Program-made: the position numbers and the translations under genes
Shown: positions 35,300-46,299 of the stretch, piece after piece
How the letters are laid out: each line of letters starts with the position of its first letter
Numbering within the stretch: position 1 is the first letter of the stretch
NCBI GenBank assembly: GCA_016584305.1
Contig: JACEEZ010000114.1
Coordinates: forward strand, 132,501 to 196,500
Reading direction: 5' to 3'
Origin: Chionoecetes opilio
Lineage: Eukaryota; Arthropoda; Malacostraca; Decapoda; Majidae
Length of the DNA stretch: 64,000 nucleotides
Notes under the pieces: model-generated
What the model was told of the DNA's origin: nothing
Databases searched by the model: none
What the model saw: only the letters and a program-made list of their open reading frames with translations

Positions 35300-36585
35300 G
35301 TTCTCATGCTGTCCAAGATAGAGAGGCGGCTCACAGACAGTACCGTAACCATCCATCTCCTGAAACTCATACCCTTTATATTTCTGCCCGTAATCATGCC
35401 AAATCTTTACTTCAACTTACCAAAAACTCTTTCATTCATAGAAAATGTCAAAATCTTTCTGAATCTAATTCCTCTCGTGACTTCTGGCATCTAGCTAATA
35501 ACATCTCTAACAATTTTTCCTCTTCGTCTTTCCCTCCTATGCTTCACCCAGATGGCTCCATAGCAGTCTCATCTATTTTTAAAGTTGAACTCTGCTCAAA
35601 CCTTTGCTGAAAATTCCACTTTGGTTGATGAAGGGCTTGTTCCTCCTACTCCTCCACCCTCTGACTATATTATGCCTGTCATTAAGATCCTTCGTAATGA
35701 TGTTTTCTTTCCCCTTTCTGGCCTAGATCCTCGGAAGGATTACGGTCCTGACGGAGTCCCTCCTATTGTTCTCAAAAATTGTGCTTCTGTGCTTGCACCT
35801 TGCCTGGTCAAACTTTTCCGTCTTTGTCTATCTACTTCCACCTTTCCTTCTTGCTGGAAGTTTGCTCACATCCAACCTGTTCCTAAGAAGGGTGACCGTT
35901 CTAATCCTTCAAACTACCGTCCTATAGCTTTGACTTCCTGCCTTTCTAAAGCTTTTGAATCTGCTTAATAAGATTCTTAAGCATCTATCTGCTCACAATC
36001 TTCTATCTGATCATCAGTACGGTTTCCGTAAAGGGCGATCTACTGGCGATCTTCTAGCTTTCCTAACTGAATCTTGGTCATCCTCCTTTAGGGGTTTCGG
36101 TGAAACTTTTGCTGTTGCCCTTGACATATCAAAAGCTTTTGATAGAGTCTGGCACAAATCTTTAATTTCCAAACTACCCTCATTCAGTTTCTATCCTTCT
36201 CTCTGTACCTTCATCTTAAGTTTCCTTTCAAACCGTTAAATTGCAGCTACTGTAGACGGACATTGTTCTTCTCCTAAATCTATCAATAGTGGTGTTCCCC
36301 AGGGTTCTGTCCTATCACCCACTCTCTTTCTATTATTCATTAATGATCTTCTAAGTCTAACTCAAAGCCCTATCCACTCATACGCTGATGATTCTACCCT
36401 GCATTTTTCAACGTCGTTTATTAGACATCCAACTCAACAGGAACTAAGTGATTCACGGAGAGATGCCACCGAGCGCCTAAATTCTGATCTTTCTATAATT
36501 TCTGATTGGAGCAAAGCAAACCTTGTTTTGTTCAATGCTTCAAAAACCCAATTTTCACCTATCTACTCGACAAAACCTCCATAAC
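35300..36585 (+). pseudogene. LINE-c copy 2, RT part, cut by the N
   Basis: It resumes after the CR1 with CSHAVQDREAAHRQ and runs through NSSRDFWHLANNISNNF, LDPRKDYGPDGVPPIVLKN, YGFRKGRSTGDLLAFLTES, ALDISKAFDRVWH, GVPQGSVLSPTLFLLFIND and YADDSTLHFS. Shifts occur near 35585 and 35960, and a TAA at 36237. At 36586 an N ends the recognisable LINE, so the thumb and tail are missing here. Confidence 0.83.
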
Positions 36586-38440
36586 NAAATTTGCCCGGGA
36601 CCCCTAAATTTTTTTTTAAAACCCTTTTTAAAAATTCGCCCAAAATTTCAACGCAATACTTTTTTACTTGGAAAAACCGGGAATAACACACGACGGCAAC
36701 TTTCAAAATTTTTGCTTTTTGGGAAAAACCCCTATGTAATATATTATAATAGGAATATTTTCTCCATGGGGGAATCGAGATTTTAATGAAATAAAATTCT
36801 CCCCGCGCTGGTTTATATCTTCATTATATATATATATAAAAATATATATATAAAATATAGGTATATATATATATATATTATATCTATATAATAATGTTTA
36901 TATAATTTTTTTTAATATATTATATATAATATACATATATACATATACGGTTGAAGTTCCCCAAACTCGGCACCCCAAAATCGGCAACCCCCAAAAAAAC
37001 TCGCAGGGGGTTCCGGATTTTCCCAAAAACAGGGCAAAACCCCCAAAACCCGCCAAAGTTCCGGGTCGGCCGCTAGGTGCCCCCACACTGGGCCCCTTTG
37101 GGTTTTCTCCCCGCCGATTTTTTTGTTTTATTGTTCAGTGGTTTGTGATGTAGAGTTTGTCCTTTTTTTTTTGTGTACTTCTACGGGTCTTTTTTGGTAT
37201 TAGGGCTCCCAAACGTCCAAGAACCCCTACTGGTGGAATGAAAAGAAAGGAAAAAAAATGTTTTAACTATTTCGGGGCCCCTTTTTTTCCCCCTTAAATT
37301 ATCTACGTTCTAAAAGTGGAAATTCCATTCTCGGCTCGGGGCTGGTCCCGGGTTCCCGGGTTTTGGGGAAACTTCAACCGATTATTTAAATTTAATACGG
37401 GCAGGAATTTTCTCTGAGACACATCTCTTTAAAAAGTTATAGCTATTCAGCGTTTATTATTTTTTTAAGAATTTTCTCGTCAAAAGAGTGTTTTATTCTC
37501 TTTAGTAAATCAATTTTATGACTTCGCGTAGCTGGTCTTTTCGTTTATCGCGATTTGGGTCATAAACCCTTTTTCAGCAGCGGTGAGAGATTTTTTCCCT
37601 CAAGTAAGGAAGCTGTTTTAGGGCGCGTGAGGCGACTTTAAAAAAGTCTTCGGCCGCTGTGTGGTGGGCGACGCTAAATTGGTTTATGACTTCTGCCCTC
37701 CTTGCTCCTTTTGCGTCTCTGCGGGTGGCTGTCTTAGGGAGAGCGGTGTGATTCGGCCACTTTTTTCAAAAATATTTTAGAAAAAAAGTTTAGGAACAGT
37801 GTAATTTTTTTTTATCTCAAAAGCTCCCCCCATCATTTGGCTTTTTAGCCTGGTGATATCAGACCCATGCTATTTTTCGTTTTACCTGAATGATGAAAAA
37901 CAAAATTTCTAAAACGTCCGAACCATCCTTACCCGTGGTGATGGTCCGGGCCAATGGGGGGATCATAGGTATTTGGGGTGGAGACCCCTGAGCCCGCGGG
38001 TTAAAGTCAGTGAACTGTCGTCACCATTTGTTGTGGGCTAAGGCAGCCCATACTCTACTCCCAAAGTGAGATAAATCATCCCATGGAAGATTTTGAGATT
38101 CCTGGGAGTAACGTCGGCCCTTTAAGGTGACATAGTATAGGGGGTTTTTTTTCCCCCTTATTATTTTATTATGAAAATTTAAACTGATCTCAAAAATGGT
38201 CATTCATATGTATGTCACTGGGTTTTGTGTGTATAAGTTTTGCTATTTGGAAGGAGTGGCCGAAGGAGTGTTCGTCAGCTGGCGGTTTATATTCGTAGAT
38301 CTTGATGGGAACAAGGAAAAAAAAAAAAGGACAGGTCGGCCACCAGCCGTCCCTAGGAATTTGTTCAGGGTAAACTTTAAATTTAATGGAAGGGACATGC
38401 GGGGTCACCTAGAATAGAGGGACAGGGATGAAGTGCATTT
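36586..38440. other. N base, then low-quality sequence
   Basis: After the N the text has long runs of identical bases and few stable frames. The first 150 bases (GGGACCCCTAAAT, ATTCGCCCAAAATTTCAAC, GGCAACTTTCAAAATTTTTG) look like a corrupted copy of the right end of transposon C (63275-63350). (TA)-rich sequence follows at 36815-36950. From 37000 to 38440 I recognise no gene. Confidence 0.55.
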
Positions 38441-39395
38441 TTTGAGGGTTGAGTTTTTTATGTGGAGGAAATAGACGAGCAGCGCTTCGCTACGCCAGCA
38501 ATACTACTTTGACTTCCACGGCAGGAGTTCCCACAACATGCCCTCTTGTCCTGTCAATTTTCCAGGGTAGGGCTGTCTTTTCAAGTCTGAAAAATCATAT
38601 GTCAGACAGTGACCCGGTCAGTAATCATCTAATTTTACTGATCAAGGCTGTAGCTGAGACCTATCTGCAGGTGAGATATAAATACGCAGCCAGGCAGTTC
38701 ACCGCCAGATATATATTCAATAAAGGGGCCCAAAGTAGGACTAAGATGAAAAAACTAGTATTTTTAGTGGTATGTAAGTCTATTCAATATATAAATGTAG
38801 TTTTAAGGAATGATGTCATGTATAATATGTAATGATATATATGGGAATATGGACGTGAAATGTGCAAAAAACTATGCAATAATTTAATACAATAATATGC
38901 AATAATATGCAATAATTCAAATACATATATGATATGTAATATATGGTTAGGCAGTAACACAGAAGTATAATTTCACACACCGTGATATCATTAAGTGCAA
39001 ACAGTGTAAAAAGTGAAAAGAAAGAGTGGGTATCTCAGTCAGCCAGTGCGTGACATTGCCCACAACAGTGTGGCGGACGGGGGGGGAAAAGTGGCTTCCA
39101 AAATGACAACACAAAGGGCCGCGGCGGCCAGGGCGTCTCCACCCATACTTCCCCCCAAGGGTGGGATGGTAAAAGGACTCGTGTAATTGGTGGGATGGTA
39201 CGGACTCGTGTATTACTCAGCAAAATCTTAAGATAATATGAGCTGGATTGGCTAATAAACACGAAATTATCAGTTCAAAACATTTTTATTATACTCAAGT
39301 ACAAAAAAAATAGCCTCTTTTTTTTGTAGAAAATAAAAATATTAATTGACCAAATTTTTTCCAGAATTTGGACAATTTGTTTTCCTCTATCCCCT
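38440..39395 (+). other. Weak transposase-like frame and AT-rich sequence
   Basis: A 127-codon frame (38449-38832) has LLIKAVAETYLQVRYKYAAR and SRTKMKKLVFLVV. These loosely resemble the C-terminal helix and RxKxxKL pattern of some DNA transposases. The remainder to 39395 is AT-rich with no recognisable content. The call is speculative. Confidence 0.3.
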
Positions 39396-39399
39396 CCCA

Positions 39400-39446
39400 A
39401 AACAACACACAACCACACACCACCCAACAACACACACACACACACC

Positions 39447-39483
<37 letters not shown>

Positions 39484-40215
39484 CACACACCACACCCAAC
39501 ACCCACACCCACACCCCACACCACCACCCCCACCCCACCCCCCACCCACCAACACCCACCACCCCCACCACCACACCACCCCCAAACCACCACACCACAC
39601 CACACCACCACCACCACCACACCCCACCACACACCCCACACCCCCCACTCACTCACTCACTCACTCACTCACTCACTCACTCATTTCACTCCTCACTCAC
39701 TCACTCACTCACTCACTCACTCACTCACTCACTTCACTCACTCATCACCACTCACTCACTCACTCCTCACTCCCCATCACTCACTCAATCACTCACTCAC
39801 TCACTCACTCACTCACTCCTCACTCACTCCTCACCATCCTCACTCACTCACTCACTCACTCCACTCACTCACTCACTCACTCACTCACTCACTCAACTCA
39901 CTCACTCACTCACTCCTCACTCACTCACTCACTCACTCACTCCCCATCACTCACTCACTCACTCACTCACTCACTCACTCATTTTCACTCCACTTCCCCT
40001 CCCCTCACTCACTCACTCACTCACTCACTCACTCACTCATCACTCACTCATCCCCTCATTTCCATCACTCACTCCTCCTTCCTCCTCTCCTCCCCCTTCC
40101 TCCTCCTCTCCTCTCTCATTCCTCTCCTCCTCCCTCCTCCTCCTCCTCCTCCTCCTCCTCCTCCTCCTCCTCCTTCCTCCTCACTCCCCCACTCTTCCTC
40201 CTCACTTCCTCCTCT
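39400..40215. repeat. Low-complexity block: (CA)n, (CCA)n, (CACT)n, (CTC)n
   Basis: Four simple-sequence types follow one another: CA-rich at 39400-39490, CCA/CCCCA at 39490-39645, CACT tetranucleotides at 39646-40050, CTC trinucleotides at 40075-40215. The long open frames here are by-products of composition. Confidence 0.95.
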
Positions 40216-41534
40216 CTCCTGAATATAACAACCCAAAAATAATCTCTTCAAATTGGGTTTAAAAACATAATTTGTTCAAACTTAAATAAATTAGTCATGG
40301 GTAATTGACTATAAACCACCAAAATTCTCCTTTAAATCATGCATATTAGCCTAATACAGGTATATTAACCCAATTCTCAAACCTCTACGGCCTCTGTTTC
40401 TGACCGCAAAAAAATCAAATCACTTGCCTACCTGACTGCAAACACAAAATAACTTACTTGATTGACTAATCGTTCTTTTTACCGCATATTGTAGCCAGCA
40501 AAACTGAAATAAAAGTTGTAATATCCCTGCTTTCTTTTGATACTTTGAGGAATAGGTTTTGGTAGCACCCTAAACAGACTCCTTCTGGATAGTTGCTTCA
40601 TCTTTAATATTTGGAAAGAAAAAGCAATTTCCATGTCCTTTCATTGACTTTCTTAGAAAAGAAACTTGAAACTCATTGTCATCATCTATGTCACTGATCA
40701 GTTTTCCAACATAATGCATTTTACTACCCTTTATTGGATCAATTCCAACAAGAACAAAGTCCCCTTCTTCTGGAGACTTGTCTACAAAATCAATGTCCAT
40801 ATCGTCCAAGTCCTCTTCGGAGATGTCAGAAGACTGGTTAAGTTCTGCAGCTAGGAGCTTTTGAGTGTGTAAGATGTCCTCATCTTCACTGCTTTGGTCA
40901 GCCTCTCCTTTAGTCTTCCTAGCAGGTTTCTTTGTATTACTTGATTTAGGTTGGTCTCCTACTAATTCCAAATCTATCTTTCTCTTCACTTGCTTTACCT
41001 TCGAAGGTCCGCTCTTAGCTTGTTTCTGTTCAATTTCTAGTATTTCAGGGGTGTCAGTTACTATCATACACTTTCCTCTCTTTCTTCCTCTTGCAATTTC
41101 TTGTCTTGCTGCAGATTTTGGGTAGGCCGAATTTCCTGAAGAGACAAATGTCGAGATTTTCCAAGAACAGGAGCTATTGCTTGAGGGGAGATTCCCACTG
41201 TCCCTGCATCTCTCTAAGCTACAAATGAGGTTGCTTGCTGCTGGGTTGTTAGGAAGGATTGTGGAGTCGGATCTGGCTGGGATATTGCTTGCTGTCAGGT
41301 TGTTAGGGAGGGTTGTGGTGTAGGGTCTGGCTGGGAGGTCGCTTGCTGTTGAGGGTGATGGGGAGGGTTGCAGATCACGGTCTGGCTGGTAGGTTGTGAG
41401 GTTGATGGGGTTGGTTGTTCTGTAGGATTTGGCATCAGCTTGTCAGTGACAAATGCTCCTGCAAAATCTTCATCCTTGAATATCCAAGTGTCAAATGGAT
41501 GAATGCCTGTGGCTCGAAATCCAGACTTGACATT

Positions 41535-42112
41535 CACTGGAGTTGCTGCCCTGTCCCAGGCACTGGAGTTGCTGCCCTGTCCCAGGCACTGGAGTTGCTG
41601 CCCTGTCCCAGGCACTGGAGTTGCTGCCCTGTCCCAGGCACTGGAGTTGCTGCCCTGTCCCAGGCACTGGAGTTGCTGCCCTGGCCCAGGCACTGGAGTT
41701 GCTGCCCTGGCCCAGGCACTGGAGTTGCTGCCCTGGCCCAGGCACTGGAGTTGCTGCCCTGGCCCAGGCACTGGAGTTGCTGCCCTGTCCCAGGCACTGG
41801 AGTTGCTGCCCTGGCCCAGGCACTGGAGTTGCTGCCCTGGCCCAGGCACTGGAGTTGCTGCCCTGGCCCAGGCACTGGAGTTGCTGCCCTGGCCCAGGCA
41901 CTGGAGTTGCTGCCCTGGCCCAGGCACTGGAGTTGCTGCCCTGGCCCAGGCACTGGAGTTGCTGCCCTGGCCCAGGCACTGGAGTTGCTGCCCTGGCCCA
42001 GGCACTGGAGTTGCTGCCCTGGCCCAGGCACTGGAGTTGCTGCCCTGGCCCAGGCACTGGAGTTGCTGCCCTGGCCAGGCACTGGAGTTTGCTGCCCTGG
42101 CCCAGGCACTGG
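41535..42112. repeat. 26-bp minisatellite inside the transposase frame, about 22 copies
   Basis: Unit: CACTGGAGTTGCTGCCCTGG CCCAGG (26 bases), with TGGCCC or TGTCCC variants. It has no stop in any of the six frames, which makes spurious long frames on both strands. The 26-mer is not a multiple of three, so every third copy returns to phase. On the minus strand one phase reads WARAATPV, continuing into NVKSGFRATG, so the unit seems to derive from the coding sequence itself. Confidence 0.95.
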
Positions 42113-43081
42113 ACATAATAGGGGGTAGATCATAGATTGAAACACAACGCCCTGGGGGTTGAAGCATCCATGCATTTAATCCCTGATTATAGAAGGTCTT
42201 AAATGGCCCATAAACACACCTATCAAGCGGTTGGAGTTTGTTTGATGTGTGAGGGGGCAAGGTCAGGTTCACAATTCCATTTTCTTTAGCATAAGTGATT
42301 GCATCTATTGACAGGTGAGTCATGATTATCCATGATGCTTAGAACTTTGTTGTCCTGAGAGCACCTCGTGTTAGCAACAAAATGTTGTAGTACAGAAAGA
42401 AAGCTATTGCTTGTCATCCAGCCACTAGGATGAACAAGACCTGTGCATGCTGATGGAACACCTTAAAACATACGTGCCTCATCAAGCCTTACTCTAGCCT
42501 CTAGGGAATATGAAGCATGGAGGCAGGGCATTTCCATTGGCACATATGATCCCTACCATTGTAACCAACTCTCCACGCTCTCGTGGTGTCACCTGCCCAA
42601 CTTGGTGAGCTCCCTTCTGTGCAATAACCTTAGGGAGCCTCTGAACGGTTGTACATCCAGTTTCGTCTAGATTGTAGATGCTTTACTCTGTCAGGTTGTA
42701 TCGCAGTAAGATATCCTCTAGCTTCGACTGAAAGACACCAAGGTTTAGGTTTGTTTTATTTTAGCTAGTCATTCTAGCCAGACTTGTGGCTTCAGGGCTT
42801 CTAAAAGAGAGCTTCCTATTCCTCTCCATGAAACCAGTGAGCCAGTCTCTCCCTGCTGACTTATCCCTTTTCCATGATTAAGGCACATCAATGTTGTTAG
42901 CAACTGCATATTCATAGGCAAGCCGCCTTGTGTTATTGGTGGTTAAACCATGAAATATGTTAGAGCAATGCATTAGATAATCAGCCAGTTCTTCTTCCAT
43001 ATTTTGTGTGAGGACTTGCCGTACTGCGTAATTGCCTAACTTAAATCCCTGGTTTTGTGTTTGCTGGAAATTTGGGGTCAC

Positions 43082-44717
43082 TGGTCTGGGGTATTATGAC
43101 TGGTCAACGTTACTTGAATGATATTAATTGGGGGATGATTTGATAAATGATTACAACTTGAATGGAGGATTTAACTTAGTCTTCTGACTTCACTATATGA
43201 TTATAGTATGACCACGGCTCACTGCGGAGAGTATTGAGAAGGGGGATGTACTTAAGGGGAAGGATAATAACGTTTAGGTTATGGGATTTGCTGCCACCAG
43301 CCCTGACGAGTATTTCACTATGATTACTCCCGGGGCACGTTAGATTAATATTAATATTAGATTGATCTTGGTAGTCGTGGTTGGTACGAGGGGTTATACC
43401 GAACAAGGCTTGGACTCTTGGAAGTGTGGGGAATTATTTTCCTAATACAGAATAATCACCTGGGTTTTTATAATAACACAAGAACTATATTTGTAAATGA
43501 TATCCTATTTATTTTGGTGACATGGTAAGTCTCTCACTTGAGATCATCTTCAGCATATAAGGGTTAACACTATACCGAGAAAACTCTACTCGGAAATAAG
43601 AAAACTTGACTTCACACCCTGACGTAGGAATTTTTCCTAAGTTATGAGATAAAGCTCTAATGAGCATAAATCTCCTTCACTAGAATTACTATACAGGGAA
43701 TTGCCCTACACTAGGTAACATACCACTTAATATTTATAAATCACACATGGAAGATAGGTATCTAGTAGAGAAAGAAAATGGCGAGACAGTGTTGTGTGTG
43801 TTACAGTAAGACCATGTGGCCGTTTGAGGAGGTTTCGCGCCAACCTTCAAGAACGCAGAGAGAACAATCTTCGTTAATAACACTTATAAGGATGGGCGGA
43901 ACATCTATGCCTTAGTGACACTGAACTGTACCTATATATTTATATAGAATATATAGATGTAATATACTAGGGGAGAAAAAACACCGGAGCCAGGGGCAGA
44001 TGTCTTACCTTCAAGAACGCAGAGAGAACAATGACTCGTGCCCTGCGGGCTTTCCGCACCAAAAAAAAGGAACTTGTTTGGAAAGTCTCACCGTGACCTT
44101 AAATGAACAACTTATAATCCCGAACCAACTATTTAAGTAATGAAAACTCGCGTATCCCCCGAAGAGGCCGTCCCTAATACAAACTGGCTACTTTGATGTA
44201 AGAATTTAATGTCTAATCTAATATTCACGAAGGATGGTTTTATATGTAATGTCGACAATCCGAACACCTATTTCAGAGTGGAGTGGTATGGAAATCGTGT
44301 TTAGAACTTTGGTGGGCTTTCATTTTAGCGTGTATCCTTATTACACCGCCCATATATGACCATAACCGATAACGATAGGGATTATTTTGAAAGCCATGAG
44401 GATTTTAAGAGGGTTCCTAAATCTGAGAAGATGGTTTGGAAATAAAGAAAAGAATGGAATACGTTAGTTATGACTGATCGCAGAAATATTATTCCACGGA
44501 ACTTTCCTCGCACACGGGGTGTCGGGAGAGAGGAAGTGAAAGAAGGAAGGAGAAAATGGCGGGTGAAAGCACGAAAGAAGATAGAACAAAATGGCGTCTA
44601 GGATGGCCAAACTGATGCGAAAAGATGGCGGAAAGAAAGAAATACGATGAGTCATATGTGAAACTGAGAAAAAGAATTACTTACAAGACATAACTCGGAA
44701 TTTTATAATAATAATTC
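43082..44717. other. Intron-like or inserted sequence in the pogo-type element
   Basis: Between the first and second transposase blocks there is no recognisable coding sequence. A phrase CCTTCAAGAACGCAGAGAG occurs twice (about 43846 and 44010). A possible splice donor (minus strand, AACTGTAATG) lies in the first block. Confidence 0.4.
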
Positions 44718-45003
44718 TCATACTATCATCTCCCGAATAATGGCATTACAGTTTTCTTTCTTGTCCCTTGACAAATAGTCGTGAAGTGTGCTTCTTGGAA
44801 CCCCATATTTTTCAGCAGCTTTCCTCATAGAGCTTCCACTTTCCTTTACTTCAGTAAAAGCAGACTGCAGAGCAGCTTCATCTCGCTCCCTGTTCGTTTT
44901 CTTATATTTCCTCCCCATGATGGCTGGTGGGTGTCTGAAACAAAGGAAACAAGTTGTTTTAAATGTAGAATCATTAATATGTTATACTCAAATTAGAAAT
45001 TAA

Positions 45004-45876
45004 CGTGATATTATTAATAATATTGTTACGCTCTATTCCTCTCCTGGACCTTACCAACACCACCACAGGTGTCTCAGGCTGAAGGCTGTACAGAAAGAGG
45101 TGTATTACATTACAATAACCACTGCAAGAGACTTACTCCTACAGTGCCTTCTTCAGGAGTTCGGTGTGTAGGGTGAGGCGAGCTAAGTATATCTCACGAG
45201 GTCAACACACAATGGCGAAGGAAGACAATGAGGCATTTCTTGGTTTAATGAACAAGCCACACTCACTACAAAGACAGGCAGTGCACACTACACAGTCACA
45301 GTACACAGGTAGCTTCCCATCTCTTGTAGACGGTCGAAAAGACTACACTGCATATCCTTCACTCAACAGTTCCTTACACAGTACAACCACACACAACCAC
45401 GCCTCAATCACAATCCACCACACCACCACACCACACTCGACCACCCTGGACCAGGCCTGTTCTCTCTCTCCTGTCCTCAGAGCCACTGCCAGCCAGCCAG
45501 CCAGAAAAATGTGCGCGAGGGTCCATGTCTTCCTCCCCGCTCTCCCATCCCAGACCCCACCCACTCACTGCCGGTGTCCAAGGTCGCTCCTACCAGGCAC
45601 CCTTACGCACTGCTTCAACTCCCCGTTCATACATACAGACACCACACAGACACACAAAGCACGCCTCCACCCACCCCTACCTCCACCACCACATCATGCA
45701 TTACGTTATAACGTAGCAATATTTAATATCTAAAGACACTATACTGTACTACAAAACACATTTAAAACATAAAAAATTATAAATATGTACTCCCAGGTTA
45801 ATAATAACCATTCTGTTTCACTTAAGTGTTCATAACATACATGCTTCAAAGAATAATTTCATGATGTAATTGCTTA
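45004..45876. other. Unidentified CA-rich leader of the 7.1-kb unit
   Basis: Contains ATTGTTACGCTCTATTCC near 45021, many ACCAC/CACAC runs and TTACGTTATAACGTA near 45702. A 189-codon frame (45164-45733) is low-complexity and shows no domain. It might be a decayed LTR or untranslated region, but nothing supports that directly. Confidence 0.35.
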
Positions 45877-46278
45877 GTGATGGTTCGGACAATGACGACC
45901 CATCAAATGTCCGAATCATCCCAACACTAATATAAACATATAGATGGCTACACTCTACTTCCAAACCCGAGAGGTAAGCATTCGTATTTTACGGTAATAT
46001 CTTCGTTAGGCATCACTGTTTCACCATAATAATACACAATCTGATACTTATCATATTCATGGAGGTATAGCTTACGACACACATGCAAAATATAACATAG
46101 AAGGTGCAAAAAAGCATAGAAACTTACCTGCATCAAAAAGTATGGCGCCGGCGGCTTCGTTGTCCGCGTGGTCCTGGTAAATTAAAGTCTCATTTTCACG
46201 CCAGATCTCGCGGCGCTAGGTCCCATACATTTTTCAGGAAATGCAATGTCCGGACCATCCAACCGTCCGAATCATCAC
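45877..46278. mobile_element. MITE Q, first copy
   Basis: Ends GTGATGGTTCGGAC and GTCCGAATCATCAC are imperfect inverts with ATGTCCG-type subterminal repeats (for example ATGTCCGAATCATC near 45917 and ATGTCCGGACCATCC near 46246). About 400 bp, no frame. Confidence 0.65.
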
Positions 46279-46299
46279 CGCTCCTCCCCCTACCTTTGT

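Larger units (their letters stand above)
40570..44918 (-). pseudogene. pogo/Jerky-type transposase, decayed
   Basis: Blocks on the minus strand in order. 44918-44718: MGRKYKKTNRERDEAALQSA and KYGVPRSTLHDYLSRDKK, a psq-type helix-turn-helix. 43081-42780: MEEELADYLMHCSNIFHGLT, LAYEYAVANNIDVP and WLTGFMERN, a CENP-B-like DNA-binding domain. Near 42680: NLDETG with the first catalytic Asp. Near 42340: MDNHDS with the second Asp, then a one-base shift to HLSIDAITYAKENGI and PPHTSNKLQPLD. Near 41500: KSGFRATGIHPFD. At 41067-40570: an acidic linker and GDFVLVGID, HYVGKLISDI, a usual tail of this family. Stops near 42880, 42745 and 42690 and frameshifts make it inactive. A 26-bp minisatellite has expanded inside it. 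The 1.6-kb gap after the first block could be an intron or an insertion. Confidence 0.8.

Noticed and set aside
39346..40242. Long His/Thr/Ser-rich frames
   Set aside because: They lie wholly in CA, CACT and CTC simple repeats and have no independent coding signal.
41415..42175. Several overlapping frames of 190-240 codons on both strands
   Set aside because: All are products of the stop-free 26-bp minisatellite; only the minus-strand transposase frame has real flanking homology.
45021..45720. Possible LTR starting TGTTACG
   Set aside because: No matching CGTAACA end, second LTR, primer site or gag/pol was seen.
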